Shown: in pieces, positions 16,910-25,499 of the stretch
Layout: the number at the start of each line of letters is the position of its first letter
How positions within the stretch are numbered: position 1 is the stretch's first letter
Source: DATEDA01 sp963820965
GTDB taxonomy: Bacteria > Pseudomonadota > Gammaproteobacteria > Burkholderiales > SG8-39
Direction: 5' to 3'
Assembly: GCA_963820965.1 (NCBI GenBank)
Contig: CAWGCC010000031.1
Span: forward strand, 496,001 to 560,000
DNA: 64,000 bases
Program-made: the position numbers and the translations under genes
The notes under the pieces: model-generated
The model's input: only the letters and a program-made list of their open reading frames with translations
Told to the model about the DNA's origin: nothing
Databases searched by the model: none

Positions 16910-17692
16910 TCAGGCGCGGTAGTTGATCCCCTTGCGGTCGAGCATCCGCACCAGCGCCGGCCAGTCCTTCACCGTCGACGGCCGGTCGGGCCGCTCGAAG
17001 GCGGCGGCGGCGCTGCGTGCCGCCGATTCGGTCATCAGGAGCGCGTTGTCGATTCCCCCGGCGAGTGCGTCCACCTGGATCTGGCACGCGCAGTCGAGGT
17101 AGTACATCAGCTCAAAGGCATCGCGCACCGAGTCGCCCAGCGTTAGGAGACCGTGGTTGCGCAGGATCATCGCCTTGGAGGTCTGCCCGAGGTCGCGCGC
17201 CATGCGCTCGCGCTCGTCCATGTCGAGCGCGATCCCCTCGTAGTCGTGGTAGGTGACGGTCGCCTGGACGCGCATCGCGTGCTGGCTGAGCGGCAGCAAG
17301 CCGCACTTCTGCGCCGAGACGCCCACGCCGGCGCGGGTGTGGGTGTGGATCACGCAGTTGATCTCGGACCGGGCCTGGTGCACGCAGCCGTGGATCACGA
17401 ACCCGGCGTGGTTGATGCCCATGCCGGTCGGGTCGTCGAGGACGTTGCCGTCCATGTCGATCTTCACCAGGTTCGACGCCGTGATCTCGTCGAACATCAG
17501 CCCATAGGGGTTGATGAGCATGTCGTCCGTCCCCGGCACGCGGGCCGAGAAGTGCGTGTAGATGAGGTCGGTCCAGCGGAAGATCGCGGCAAGCTGGTAG
17601 GCCGCCGCGAGGTCGACACGGACTTCCCACTCCTCGTTGCTCACGCGGTCGGAGGCAGAAGTGGTCGCGAGGGACTTGAGGTTCGCGGACAT
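16910..17692 (-). CDS. Class II aldolase/adducin-family protein
   Basis: Class II aldolases are Zn/divalent-metal enzymes that cleave or decarboxylate hydroxylated substrates. The 260-residue product has YTHFSARVPG, INPYGLMFDEITASNL, CVIHTHTRAGVGVSA (two metal histidines) and LRNHGLLTLGDSV (a further metal histidine). It resembles the stand-alone aldolase II proteins often found in aromatic or sugar-acid clusters, some of which are decarboxylases. The start at 17692 precedes a longer in-frame stretch without a good ribosome site. It is the last gene of the minus-strand catabolic block. The actual substrate cannot be told from sequence. Confidence 0.85.
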   Translation of the reverse strand: MSANLKSLATTSASDRVSNEEWEVRVDLAAAYQLAAIFRWTDLIYTHFSARVPGTDDMLINPYGLMFDEITASNLVKIDMDGNVLDDPTGMGINHAGFVIHGCVHQARSEINCVIHTHTRAGVGVSAQKCGLLPLSQHAMRVQATVTYHDYEGIALDMDERERMARDLGQTSKAMILRNHGLLTLGDSVRDAFELMYYLDCACQIQVDALAGGIDNALLMTESAARSAAAAFERPDRPSTVKDWPALVRMLDRKGINYRA

Positions 17693-17715
17693 GGGTTTCT
17701 CCGGAAAGGTTGTTG

Positions 17716-18684
17716 CTAGTCGACCGTCGCGCCCGAAGCCTTGACCACTTTCGCCCATTTGTCGATCTCGGCGCGGATGAATGCTCCGAATTGCTCAGGT
17801 GTGTTGCCCACCGGCTCGGCGCCCTGGCTCGAGAGCTTCTCCTTCATCTCCGGCGTCCCGAGCGATTTCGCGATCTCTGCGTTCAGCTTCGCGACGATGT
17901 CCTTCGGCGTCGTCGCCGGCGCGAGCACGCCGAACCAGGAGCTTGCCTCGTAGCCCTTCACTCCGGCCTCCGCGATCGTCGGCACGTCGGGCACCGCCGG
18001 TGAGCGTTTCGCGCTCGTGACGCCGAGCGCGCGCAGCTTTCCAGCCTTCACGTGCGGCAGCGCCGAAGGCATGTTGTCGAACATCATGTTGACCTGCCCG
18101 CCGAGGAGATCCGTGACCGCCGGGGCCGAGCCCTTGTAGGGCACGTGCACCATCTGCACGCCGGCCAGCGACTCGAACAGCGCGCCGGAAAGGTGGATCG
18201 ACGTGCCGTTGCCGCTCGAGGCGTATGTCAGCTTGCCGGGTTGCTTCTTGGCGAGCGCGATGAGCTCCGCCACCGATTTCGCCGGCACCGACGGATGCAC
18301 CACGAGGATGTTCGGCACCAGCGCCACGAGCGTCACCGGAGCGAAATCCTTGACCGCGTCATAGGGCATCTTCTTGTAGAGGCTGGGGTTGATGCCGTGC
18401 GTGCCGACCGTCCCCATGAGCAGCGTGTACCCGTCGCCCGGCGACTTCGCGACCGCTTCGGAACCGATGTTGCCCCCCGCACCGGGCCGGTTCTCGATCA
18501 CCACCGGCTGGCCCCAGGCTTTCGTCAGCTCGGCGCCGATCGCGCGGGCCAGGATGTCGGTCGTGCCGCCGGGCGGGAACGGCACGATCATCCGGATCGG
18601 CTTCGAGGGATAGGTCTGAGCCTGCACCGTCGCGGCCGCTCCGGCGACGAGCAGCACGGCAAGGAGCCTCAATAGCCGGCGCAT
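17716..18684 (-). CDS. Bug/TctC-family periplasmic substrate-binding protein (1 of 8)
   Basis: Bug proteins bind carboxylates, amides or other small acids in the periplasm for tripartite tricarboxylate transporters or sensing. The 322-residue product has a clear Sec signal (LLAVLLVAGAAATVQA), then the family's first-strand motif IRMIVPFPPGGTTDILAR, followed by VIENRPGAGGNIGSE, VPYKGSAPAVTDLLGGQV and SPAVPDVPTIAEAG. It lies 3 bases after the intradiol dioxygenase gene, so co-transcription is likely. The ligand might be an aromatic or ring-fission acid, but that is inference from position. Confidence 0.95.
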   Translation of the reverse strand: MRRLLRLLAVLLVAGAAATVQAQTYPSKPIRMIVPFPPGGTTDILARAIGAELTKAWGQPVVIENRPGAGGNIGSEAVAKSPGDGYTLLMGTVGTHGINPSLYKKMPYDAVKDFAPVTLVALVPNILVVHPSVPAKSVAELIALAKKQPGKLTYASSGNGTSIHLSGALFESLAGVQMVHVPYKGSAPAVTDLLGGQVNMMFDNMPSALPHVKAGKLRALGVTSAKRSPAVPDVPTIAEAGVKGYEASSWFGVLAPATTPKDIVAKLNAEIAKSLGTPEMKEKLSSQGAEPVGNTPEQFGAFIRAEIDKWAKVVKASGATVD

Positions 18685-18687
18685 GAT

Positions 18688-19602
18688 CTAGCGCACCACG
18701 GCGTCGGCCGCCGAGATCGTCTGCCGCGCCCTGACGCCGGCCTCCGGCGCGAGCCGGAAATCCCAGTCGAGGCGCAGGAATGGCGAGGGAAGCCCTAGCT
18801 TCTTCGCTTCCTCCGGCGAGTCGATCTTCCGGAATCTCGCGATCAGCGAGTCCTTCACGGCGAACACCGCGTCGGAATCGAGATACGGATCGCCGTCGAC
18901 GAAGACGTGGGTAATCACCTGGCGGTAACCCGGCGCCGACACGATCGCGTGCATGTGCGCGGGCCGCATCGGGTGGCGCCCCATCTGCCGCAGGATGTCG
19001 CCGACCGGGCCGTCGGTCGGCACACCGTAGAACTTCGGCTTGTAGGTCTGGAAGGCATAGCGCCCTGCGGCGTCCGACTTCACCCGCCCGCGGAGCTCGA
19101 ACTCGGCATCCGGGGTCTGGATGTCGTAGACACCGTCCGCCTTCGCCTGCCATACGTCGATCGCCGCCCCGGCAATCGGCTTGCCGTCGACCGTGAGCAC
19201 CCTGCCGCTGACCCACGTCGGCTCGCCCCGCGTCGTCGCGTTCCTCGTCATGTCCGCGCCATACGGAAACTCCGGCGCGCCGTGCACGAAGAAGGGCCCG
19301 AGCACGGTCGACTCGGTCGCGCCCTCGGGCATCGGGTGGTTGATCTCGACGACCCGCATCGAGAGCCCCAGAACATCGGAGAGCAGGATGAACTCCTGGC
19401 GCTTGTCGTCGCACTTCTGCCCGACGGCGGTGAGGAACTTGATGCCCTCGAACCACTCCTCTTCGGTCAGCTTCACATCGTCCGCGAACGCGTGCAAATG
19501 CCGGATGAGGCTCGTCATGATCTCCTTGAAGCGCGGATCCTTGACGTCCTTCAGCCGCGCGAGCACGGCGTCGGTGAGGTTGTCTTTGCTGACTTGACGC
19601 AT
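18688..19602 (-). CDS. Intradiol ring-cleavage dioxygenase, probable hydroxyquinol 1,2-dioxygenase
   Basis: These Fe(III) enzymes split a catechol-type ring between the two hydroxyls; hydroxyquinol gives maleylacetate. The 304-residue product has an N-terminal helical dimerisation domain (residues 1-100), then STVLGPFFVHGAPEFPYGAD, which is typical of the hydroxyquinol/chlorocatechol group. The expected iron ligands are Tyr159 (DGVYD), Tyr192 (KFYGVP), His216 and His218 (RPAHMHA). Maleylacetate reductase two genes upstream supports hydroxyquinol as substrate. Catechol cannot be excluded from sequence alone. The start at 19602 follows GGAGG. Confidence 0.88.
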   Translation of the reverse strand: MRQVSKDNLTDAVLARLKDVKDPRFKEIMTSLIRHLHAFADDVKLTEEEWFEGIKFLTAVGQKCDDKRQEFILLSDVLGLSMRVVEINHPMPEGATESTVLGPFFVHGAPEFPYGADMTRNATTRGEPTWVSGRVLTVDGKPIAGAAIDVWQAKADGVYDIQTPDAEFELRGRVKSDAAGRYAFQTYKPKFYGVPTDGPVGDILRQMGRHPMRPAHMHAIVSAPGYRQVITHVFVDGDPYLDSDAVFAVKDSLIARFRKIDSPEEAKKLGLPSPFLRLDWDFRLAPEAGVRARQTISAADAVVR

Positions 19603-19622
19603 GGTGAGTCCTCCGTTCTTCG

Positions 19623-20606
19623 TCACTCGAGCTTGATACCCGCCGCTTTCACGAGTTTGGCATTGTCCTCGAACTCCTGCCTGATCATCGCCTCGAACTC
19701 GGGTAACGGCATCGTCAGGACGTCGGCGCCGAGCTTCTCGATGCGGTCCCGCACCTCGGGGACCTGCAGCACCTTGTTCACTTCCTGGTTCAGGCGATCG
19801 ACGGTCTCGCGCGGGGTCTTCGACGCCACCAGCAGACCCACCCAGAAGTTGTATTCCGAGCCAGGATAGCCCGCCTCGACGGTGGTCGGGACGTCGGGCA
19901 GCGCGCGCGCACGCTTCGCCGCTCCCACCGCGAGCGCGCGCACCTTGCCGTCCCGTATCTGCCCCATCGCCGCGACGATCGGCGCGAAATTGAAGTCGAT
20001 CCGCTCGCCGATGATGTCGGCGATCGGTTCCGGCGCCCCTTTGTACGGCACATGGACGACCTCGATTCCGGCAGCGAACCGGAACTTCTCGGCGCCCATG
20101 TGTGTCGAGGTTCCCACGCCGGCCGAGCCGTAGGTGAGCTGCCCCGGTTTCGCCTTCGCGGCGGCGACCAGATCCTGCACCGTGTTCCAGCCCTTTGCCG
20201 GCGAGACGATCAGGACGTTGGGGATGGTAGCGATCGTCGCCACCGGCGCAAGCTCCCGGGGCGCGTCGAACGGCGGGTTGGGGCGGAACGGCACCATGGT
20301 GAACGAGGACGTGTACACGCTGATCGTGTGCCCGTCGGGCTCGGCCTTGGCGACGGAACCGGCGCCGACGACCCCCCCGCCCCCGATCCGGTTCTCCACG
20401 ATCACCGGCTGCCCGAGGTTGGCCTGCAGCTTCTCCGAGATGACGCGGGCCATCGTATCCGACGCGCTGCCGGGCGACACGCCCGATACGAGACGCACGG
20501 TCTTCCATGGAAACGCCTGCCCCGCTGCGGGTGCAGGCGCCTGCGCGTGCGCCGTCGCGGCGAGCGCGGCGGCGGTGAGCGCGGCAATGTGCGAGATCAG
20601 GTTCAT
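19623..20606 (-). CDS. Bug/TctC-family periplasmic substrate-binding protein (2 of 8)
   Basis: The 327-residue product has a signal peptide ending AATAHAQA and the motifs VRLVSGVSPGSASDTMARV, IVENRIGGGGVVGAGSV and VVHVPYKGAPEPIADII. The ATG follows GGAGGAGGCAG, a very strong ribosome site. It sits between the dioxygenase and hydrolase genes with gaps of 20 and 17 bases, so it is inside the transcription unit. The diglycine-rich IGGGGVVG loop differs from the usual PGAGG and may alter ligand recognition. Confidence 0.94.
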   Translation of the reverse strand: MNLISHIAALTAAALAATAHAQAPAPAAGQAFPWKTVRLVSGVSPGSASDTMARVISEKLQANLGQPVIVENRIGGGGVVGAGSVAKAEPDGHTISVYTSSFTMVPFRPNPPFDAPRELAPVATIATIPNVLIVSPAKGWNTVQDLVAAAKAKPGQLTYGSAGVGTSTHMGAEKFRFAAGIEVVHVPYKGAPEPIADIIGERIDFNFAPIVAAMGQIRDGKVRALAVGAAKRARALPDVPTTVEAGYPGSEYNFWVGLLVASKTPRETVDRLNQEVNKVLQVPEVRDRIEKLGADVLTMPLPEFEAMIRQEFEDNAKLVKAAGIKLE

Positions 20607-20623
20607 CGTCTGCCTCCTCCTGG

Positions 20624-21715
20624 CTACGTTCGCGGCAAACCGAGCCGCTCGGCCATCCAGTCCGCGCTGCGGCTGCGGTAGCGGTACGGCCGGTTGTTGG
20701 CGTTGTGCCCGCCGTCCTCCACCATCAGGAGCTCCACCGGTCCGGCGGCCTCGCGCGCGATCCGCTCCGCATGCTGCCAGGGGATCAGGCGGTCGAGCTT
20801 CGCGCCGACGAGGAATAGCGGGCACGTGATCCCCCGCGCGGTCTCCTTCAGCGTGAGACTTCGCGCGTGCTCGCGCGCCTCCTCCTGCGACACCTTGTGG
20901 CTGCGGAAGCGGAACGCCTCGCGGGTCAGCAGCGGCAGCTCGTCCCAGATCTCGGCCCAGTCGTACGGCCCGGAGATCGAGATGCACGCCTTGATCCGCG
21001 GCTCGTAGGCCGCCGCGCGCGCCGCGTAATAGCCGCCGAGGCTCACGCCCCAGCAGCCGATGCGCGTCGGATCGACGTCGCTCCGCGCCTGCAGCCAGTC
21101 GACGACCGCTTTCACCGGTGCTTCGAAATCGCCGCGAATCGGCAGGTCATATTCCGCCTCGCCCTGCCCCGGCCCGTCGAATGCGAGCGTCGCAAGCCCG
21201 CGCGCGTGGAATGGCGCCTCGTAGGCGTCCATCTCTTCCTTCGTGGAATCGAGGCCGGAGATCATGATGACGACGGGCGGCCGGGCGTCGCCCGCAGGCT
21301 TGCGCAGCACGCCGGCAAGCGTCTTTCCCGCGAACGGGATTGCCACGAGCTCGCCAGGTGGACGCAGATAGGGCAGCGCGAGGGTCTTGCACTCGATCGC
21401 CTGCGCGTGCGCAGCCCGCAGCTGAACGGGATCGATCACGAACACGAACTTCGCGAAATGGTAGTACACCGCCGCACGCGCAAGATGCTCGCCGGCGGTC
21501 AGCTTCCAGCCCTCGCCGAGCGCCTCGCGGCCGAGCCGCTCGTGGAGCGCAGCGCGCTCGCACCACGACCGGCACCAGTCCTCCCACCGGCGGATCCCGC
21601 TGGTGACCTCCTGGAAGTCGGCGAGCAGCACGCCGTTCGCGACGAACCGCGGCGCCCAGTGCGCAATGGCCGAGGCGACCCGCGGGTCTTTGCTGGTCGT
21701 CGCTTCGGCGCTCAC
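20624..21715 (-). CDS. Alpha/beta hydrolase related to 2,6-dihydroxypseudooxynicotine hydrolase
   Basis: The 363-residue product has a long helical N-terminal region (about 120 residues), then a hydrolase core. Core marks are VVIMISGLDSTKEEMDAYE, LAFDGPGQGEAEYD, nucleophile Ser225 in CWGVSLGGYYAAR, and a late VEDGGHNANN histidine. This layout matches the DHPON-hydrolase group, which breaks C-C bonds between an acyl chain and a dihydroxylated ring. The start is GTG overlapping the maleylacetate reductase stop (GTGA). By analogy it could release a side chain from an acylated polyhydroxybenzene that then enters hydroxyquinol cleavage. That substrate is inference. Confidence 0.85.
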   Translation of the reverse strand: MSAEATTSKDPRVASAIAHWAPRFVANGVLLADFQEVTSGIRRWEDWCRSWCERAALHERLGREALGEGWKLTAGEHLARAAVYYHFAKFVFVIDPVQLRAAHAQAIECKTLALPYLRPPGELVAIPFAGKTLAGVLRKPAGDARPPVVIMISGLDSTKEEMDAYEAPFHARGLATLAFDGPGQGEAEYDLPIRGDFEAPVKAVVDWLQARSDVDPTRIGCWGVSLGGYYAARAAAYEPRIKACISISGPYDWAEIWDELPLLTREAFRFRSHKVSQEEAREHARSLTLKETARGITCPLFLVGAKLDRLIPWQHAERIAREAAGPVELLMVEDGGHNANNRPYRYRSRSADWMAERLGLPRT

Positions 21716-22794
21716 GCGGGTCTTCGCCCCCACCAGGCGTCGTCGAGGAGCTTGCGGATCGTGGCGCGCTCGACCGGCCGCGGATTCCAGTAGGGCGAAG
21801 TCGTCGCGAGCTCGGCGGCGCGGTCGAGCTCGCCTCCGGGCATGCCGATCGCCTTCAGCGCCACCGGCGCGCCGAGCGAGCGTGCGAGGTCGTATAGCCC
21901 TTGCGCCGCGCTTTCGGCCTGCGTCGCCGCCCGGTCGGCGAGCCCCAGCGCACGGGCAACGCGCGCCATCGCATCCGGGACAGCGGGCGCGTTGTACGCT
22001 GCGGCGTGCGGCAGCACCACGGTGTGCGTCTCGGCGTGCGGCAGGTTCCAGGTGCCGCCGAGCGTGTGGCAGAGCTTGTGATGCAGCGCCATGCCGACCG
22101 CGCCGAGCACCGCCCCGCAGAGCCACGCCCCGTAGAGACAGTCCGATCGCGCATCGAGATCGGCCGCGTTCGCCTTCACTCGCGGCAACCCCTGCGCAAG
22201 CGCCCGGACGCCCTCCTCGGCCATCATCGAGTGGATCGGGTTAGCGTCCTGCGCGTACAGGCCCTCGACCGCGTGCGCGATCGCGTTCATGCCGCTCGTC
22301 GCCGAAAGCCCCACCGGCAGTCCGACGGTGAGCGCCGGGTCGTAGATCACCGTCTTCGGCAGCACCCGGGCGTCGCGCCCCGTCTTCTTCATGCCGCCCT
22401 CGGTGATGCCCCAGATCGGCGTCATCTCCGAGCCGGCGTAAGTCGTGGGGATCGCGAGGATGGGCAGCGGCGACTCGAGCGCGATCGCCTTTCCCAGCCC
22501 GGTGGTCGAGCCGCCGCCGATCGCGACCGCGCAGTCGGCGCCGAGCCGGGCCGCCTCGTCGCGCGCGGCGCGCGCGACCTCGACCGGAACGTGCATCACC
22601 GCGCGCGCGAAAACGCCCGCGCACCGTTCGCCGAGACGGCGGGCGACGTCCCCGGCCTGCGCCGCCTGCTCGGGAGTCGCGAGCACGAGCGCGCGCTTCG
22701 CGCCCAGCCGCTCGATCTCGCGCGGCAGCTCTTCAAGCGCGCCGACGCCGAACACGACCCTGCCGGGAAGCTGGTTGTAGGCGAAGCTACGCAC
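21712..22794 (-). CDS. Maleylacetate reductase (iron-containing alcohol dehydrogenase family)
   Basis: This enzyme reduces maleylacetate to 3-oxoadipate with NAD(P)H. The 360-residue product has VVFGVGALEELPREI at the start, the nucleotide loop IGGGSTTGLGKAIAL, PTTYAGSEMTPIWGITEGGMKK and the metal-site region ALHHKLCHTLGG...LPHAETHTVVLPH. PIWGITE plus KKTGRDARVLPK is characteristic of maleylacetate reductases rather than generic Fe-ADHs. It starts with GTG at 22794 and overlaps the hydrolase by four bases. Together with the intradiol dioxygenase it defines the hydroxyquinol branch. Confidence 0.9.
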   Translation of the reverse strand: MRSFAYNQLPGRVVFGVGALEELPREIERLGAKRALVLATPEQAAQAGDVARRLGERCAGVFARAVMHVPVEVARAARDEAARLGADCAVAIGGGSTTGLGKAIALESPLPILAIPTTYAGSEMTPIWGITEGGMKKTGRDARVLPKTVIYDPALTVGLPVGLSATSGMNAIAHAVEGLYAQDANPIHSMMAEEGVRALAQGLPRVKANAADLDARSDCLYGAWLCGAVLGAVGMALHHKLCHTLGGTWNLPHAETHTVVLPHAAAYNAPAVPDAMARVARALGLADRAATQAESAAQGLYDLARSLGAPVALKAIGMPGGELDRAAELATTSPYWNPRPVERATIRKLLDDAWWGRRPA

Positions 22795-22810
22795 CCAACC
22801 CCCCCCGTCC

Positions 22811-23773
22811 TCAGTCGGCCTTCGCCCCCGAGTCCTTCACCGCCTGCGCCCATTTGACGACCTCCTCCTTCAGGAAGGCGCCGAACTCCGCCGGCGAGTT
22901 GCGGCGGAACTCGAGGCCGAGCTGGGCGAGCCGTTCCTTCACATCGGGAGCCTCGAGCGCGCGGTTGATCTCGGCGTTCATCCGATCGACGATCTCGGGC
23001 GGCGTACCGGCCGGTGCGAAGAACGCGAACCAGGTGAGGTCGTCGAAGTTCGTGAACCCCTGCTCGTTCACCGTCGGGACGTCGGGCAACGCGGGCGAGC
23101 GCTGCGCGCTCGTGACGGCGATCGGGCGCAGCTTCCCGGCCTTCACCTGCGGCACGGCAGGCGGCATCGACGTGCTCGATACCTGCGTCTGCCCGGCGAC
23201 CGCGGCGCCGACCGCCTGCGCCGGCTGGAACGGCACGTGGGTGATGTCGACGTTCGACGCGGTCTTGATCCGCTCCATCGAGAGATGCGTCGTCGTGCCG
23301 ATCCCCGACGAGGCGTACGCGAGCTTCTCCCTGCGCGCGAGCTCGATCAGTTCCTGCAGGTTCTTCGCCGGCACCGACGGATGCACGGTGATGATGTTCG
23401 GCGTGCTCGTCGCGAGCACCACGGGCACGAAGTCCTTCAGCGGGTCGTACCCGGCGTTCGCGTAGAGGCTGGGATTCACCGCGTAGGCGACGCTGGTGAC
23501 GAAGAACGCGTAGCCGTCCGGCGCGGCGCGCTTCACCTGCTGGGCCGCGATGTTCCCGCCCGCCCCGCCGCGATTCTCGACCACGAACGATTGTCCGAGC
23601 GCCTCGCCGAGCTTGGGCGCCAGCAGCCGCGCGATGATGTCGGTCGAGGCCCCCGGACCGAAGCCGACCACGAGCGTGACCGGGCGCTGCTTCGGCCAGT
23701 CCTGGGCGGCGGGCGCGCCCGCCCAGGCGAGCGCGGCGAGCGCCGCGACCGCTGCCGGAATCCCTCTCGTCAC
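22811..23773 (-). CDS. Bug/TctC-family periplasmic substrate-binding protein (3 of 8)
   Basis: The 320-residue product has a signal peptide ending AWAGAPAAQ, then VTLVVGFGPGASTDIIARL and VVENRGGAGGNIAAQ. The usual VPYKG loop reads VPFQPAQAVGAAVAGQ, an atypical ligand-loop sequence. It lies 16 bases before the maleylacetate reductase start and 10 bases after the next Bug gene. No membrane component accompanies it. Confidence 0.94.
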   Translation of the reverse strand: MTRGIPAAVAALAALAWAGAPAAQDWPKQRPVTLVVGFGPGASTDIIARLLAPKLGEALGQSFVVENRGGAGGNIAAQQVKRAAPDGYAFFVTSVAYAVNPSLYANAGYDPLKDFVPVVLATSTPNIITVHPSVPAKNLQELIELARREKLAYASSGIGTTTHLSMERIKTASNVDITHVPFQPAQAVGAAVAGQTQVSSTSMPPAVPQVKAGKLRPIAVTSAQRSPALPDVPTVNEQGFTNFDDLTWFAFFAPAGTPPEIVDRMNAEINRALEAPDVKERLAQLGLEFRRNSPAEFGAFLKEEVVKWAQAVKDSGAKAD

Positions 23774-23783
23774 GCTCCCTCTC

Positions 23784-24767
23784 TCACTGCGGCGTCAGCC
23801 CCGCCTTGACCATGATGTCGCCGAGCACGCGGTACTCGTCGGCGACGAACCGGTCGAACTCGGCCGGCGTCATCGACATCGGCTCGGTGCCGAGCTTCGC
23901 CAGGCGATCCTTGACGTCCGGGGACTGCAACGCGCGGTTCACCTCGGCGTTCAGCTTGGCCACGATGTCGCGCGGCGTCTTCGCGGGGGCGAGCATTGCC
24001 ACCCAGAACGTGGACTCGCCCTCGGGGAAGCCGGCTTCGGCGATCGTGGGGACATCGGGCAGTGCGTCGATACGCTTCGGCGTGCTCACCGCGAGCGGTT
24101 TCACCTTCCCATCCTTGACCGGGCCCATGCTGGACACGGCCGGCACCCAGGCGTACTGGATGCGACCGGCCATCGTCTCGGCGAGCATCGGCGGCGTGCC
24201 CTTGAGCGGCACGTGGACCGCCTTGACCCCGGCGGCGACGTTGAACTTCTCGGTGCTGACGTGCGCGCCGCTGCCGACCCCGGCGGTCCCGTAGTTGAAC
24301 TCGCCCGGCTTCGCCTTCAGCATCGCGACCAGCTCCTTCACCGAGTTCACGCCGAGTGACGGCGGGACGATCAGGACGCTCGGCAGGCTCGCGAGCGGTG
24401 CGACGCCGGCGAAGTCCTTCAGGGTGTCGTACTGCAGGTCCTTGTAGAGCACATGGTTCACCGCGTGCCCCGAGGAGACGACCACGAGCGTGTAGCCGTC
24501 GGGTTCCGCCCGCGCGGTCTCCCGGATGCCGATCGTGCCGCCCGCACCGGGCCGGTTGTCCACGACGACCGGCTGACCCCACGCTGCAGTGAGCCGCTCC
24601 CCGACGATTCGCGCCATCACGTCGGTCGCACTCCCCGGCGTGAACGGCACGATTATCCGGATCGGTTTGTTCGGATAGCTCGCCGCGCCTTGGGCGAGCG
24701 CCGCCGGCGCCACTGCAAACGCGCTTGCCGCCGCGAACGCGGCGATTGCCGTCTTCATCGTTGTCAT
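23784..24767 (-). CDS. Bug/TctC-family periplasmic substrate-binding protein (4 of 8)
   Basis: The 327-residue product starts MTTMKTA and has a signal peptide ending APAALAQG. The core has IRIIVPFTPGSATDVMARIV, VVVDNRPGAGGTIGI and VHVPLKGTPPMLAETMAG. The reading frame remains open far upstream through the AhpD-like gene; the Met-Thr-Thr-Met start with GGAGAGG upstream is the sensible one. It is separated by 10 bases from Bug 3, so two receptors are encoded back to back. They are clearly different in sequence, so this is not a recent duplication. Confidence 0.94.
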   Translation of the reverse strand: MTTMKTAIAAFAAASAFAVAPAALAQGAASYPNKPIRIIVPFTPGSATDVMARIVGERLTAAWGQPVVVDNRPGAGGTIGIRETARAEPDGYTLVVVSSGHAVNHVLYKDLQYDTLKDFAGVAPLASLPSVLIVPPSLGVNSVKELVAMLKAKPGEFNYGTAGVGSGAHVSTEKFNVAAGVKAVHVPLKGTPPMLAETMAGRIQYAWVPAVSSMGPVKDGKVKPLAVSTPKRIDALPDVPTIAEAGFPEGESTFWVAMLAPAKTPRDIVAKLNAEVNRALQSPDVKDRLAKLGTEPMSMTPAEFDRFVADEYRVLGDIMVKAGLTPQ

Positions 24768-24787
24768 GACTCGCCTCTCCTCCAGAT

Positions 24788-25435
24788 CTAGGCCGCGCTC
24801 CGGTTGGCGGCCGGCTTTGCCCAGTACTCCTGCGACGATTTCGCTGCCGCGAGCGCCTCGGCGCTCTCGAATCCGGGCGCCATCGACGCGTCGGTGCCGG
24901 CGAGCACCTGGTGGTGCTCGATGTTGAGCAGGCGTAGCCAGCTCTGCTGCCCCATCGTGAGCGCGATGAAGCAGCCGAGCTCGACCAACTCCGGCTCGGT
25001 GAAATGCCGGTGCAGCCGGTCCCAGAAGGAGTCGTCGGTCTCGAGCCGCCAGGTGATCGCCTCGGCGTAGGCAAGCGCCGCCTTCTGGCGGTCGTCGTAG
25101 CGCGGCGACTTCTCGAACTCGAGCAGATCCCGGACCTGCTCCTCGATCACGCCCCTCGCCTTCGCCTGGATCGACCGCTGGTTGCCGCAGTACTCGCACT
25201 GCACGGTGCGCGACACGTACAGCCGGCAGAGCTCCTTGATCGCGTGGTCGCACACGCCGTTGCGGAAGACGTCGCGCCAGGAGTTGGCGAACGCCCAGAA
25301 CGCCGCCGGCACGTGCGCGCGCACCGCCGAGCTCTCCGGCCGCGGCGTGCCCTCGCGCCGGCAGCGATCCATCTCCGCTTGCATCTCCGGCGTCATCCGG
25401 CTCGGGTCGATGTAGCTGATACGCTGCTTGGCCAT
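24788..25435 (-). CDS. Carboxymuconolactone decarboxylase / AhpD-like protein
   Basis: The 215-residue product belongs to the AhpD-like helical superfamily. The helix LCRLYVSRTVQCEYCGNQRS carries the CxxC pair at about residues 93-96, and VELGCFIALTMGQQSWLRLL forms the second family helix. Members include gamma-carboxymuconolactone decarboxylases and peroxiredoxin reductants. The histidine that follows CxxC in AhpD proper is Arg/Ser here, so AhpD-type redox activity is doubtful. Its place inside the hydroxyquinol block favours a role on a ring-cleavage product, but this is inference. Confidence 0.75.
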   Translation of the reverse strand: MAKQRISYIDPSRMTPEMQAEMDRCRREGTPRPESSAVRAHVPAAFWAFANSWRDVFRNGVCDHAIKELCRLYVSRTVQCEYCGNQRSIQAKARGVIEEQVRDLLEFEKSPRYDDRQKAALAYAEAITWRLETDDSFWDRLHRHFTEPELVELGCFIALTMGQQSWLRLLNIEHHQVLAGTDASMAPGFESAEALAAAKSSQEYWAKPAANRSAA

Positions 25436-25445
25436 GGTGTCGCCT

Positions 25446-25490
25446 GGGTTCACTGGATCCTGCGTTGCGCCGGGATGACGTGCCCCGTTC
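25446..25490. repeat. Short, degenerate copy of a dispersed palindromic repeat
   Basis: The segment contains CACTGGATCCTGCG and GCGCCGGGATGACG, the right half of the repeat seen fully at 31700-31770 and 35636-35703. It lies between the AhpD-like gene and the fifth Bug gene, so it is inside the operon. Matching is by eye. Confidence 0.4.
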
Positions 25491-25499
25491 CTCGGCGCG

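Noticed and set aside
19623..20987. Extended version of the second Bug protein and similar upstream extensions of other genes
   Set aside because: Extensions run through neighbouring genes and lack signal peptides; internal ATGs with strong ribosome sites and good signals were used.
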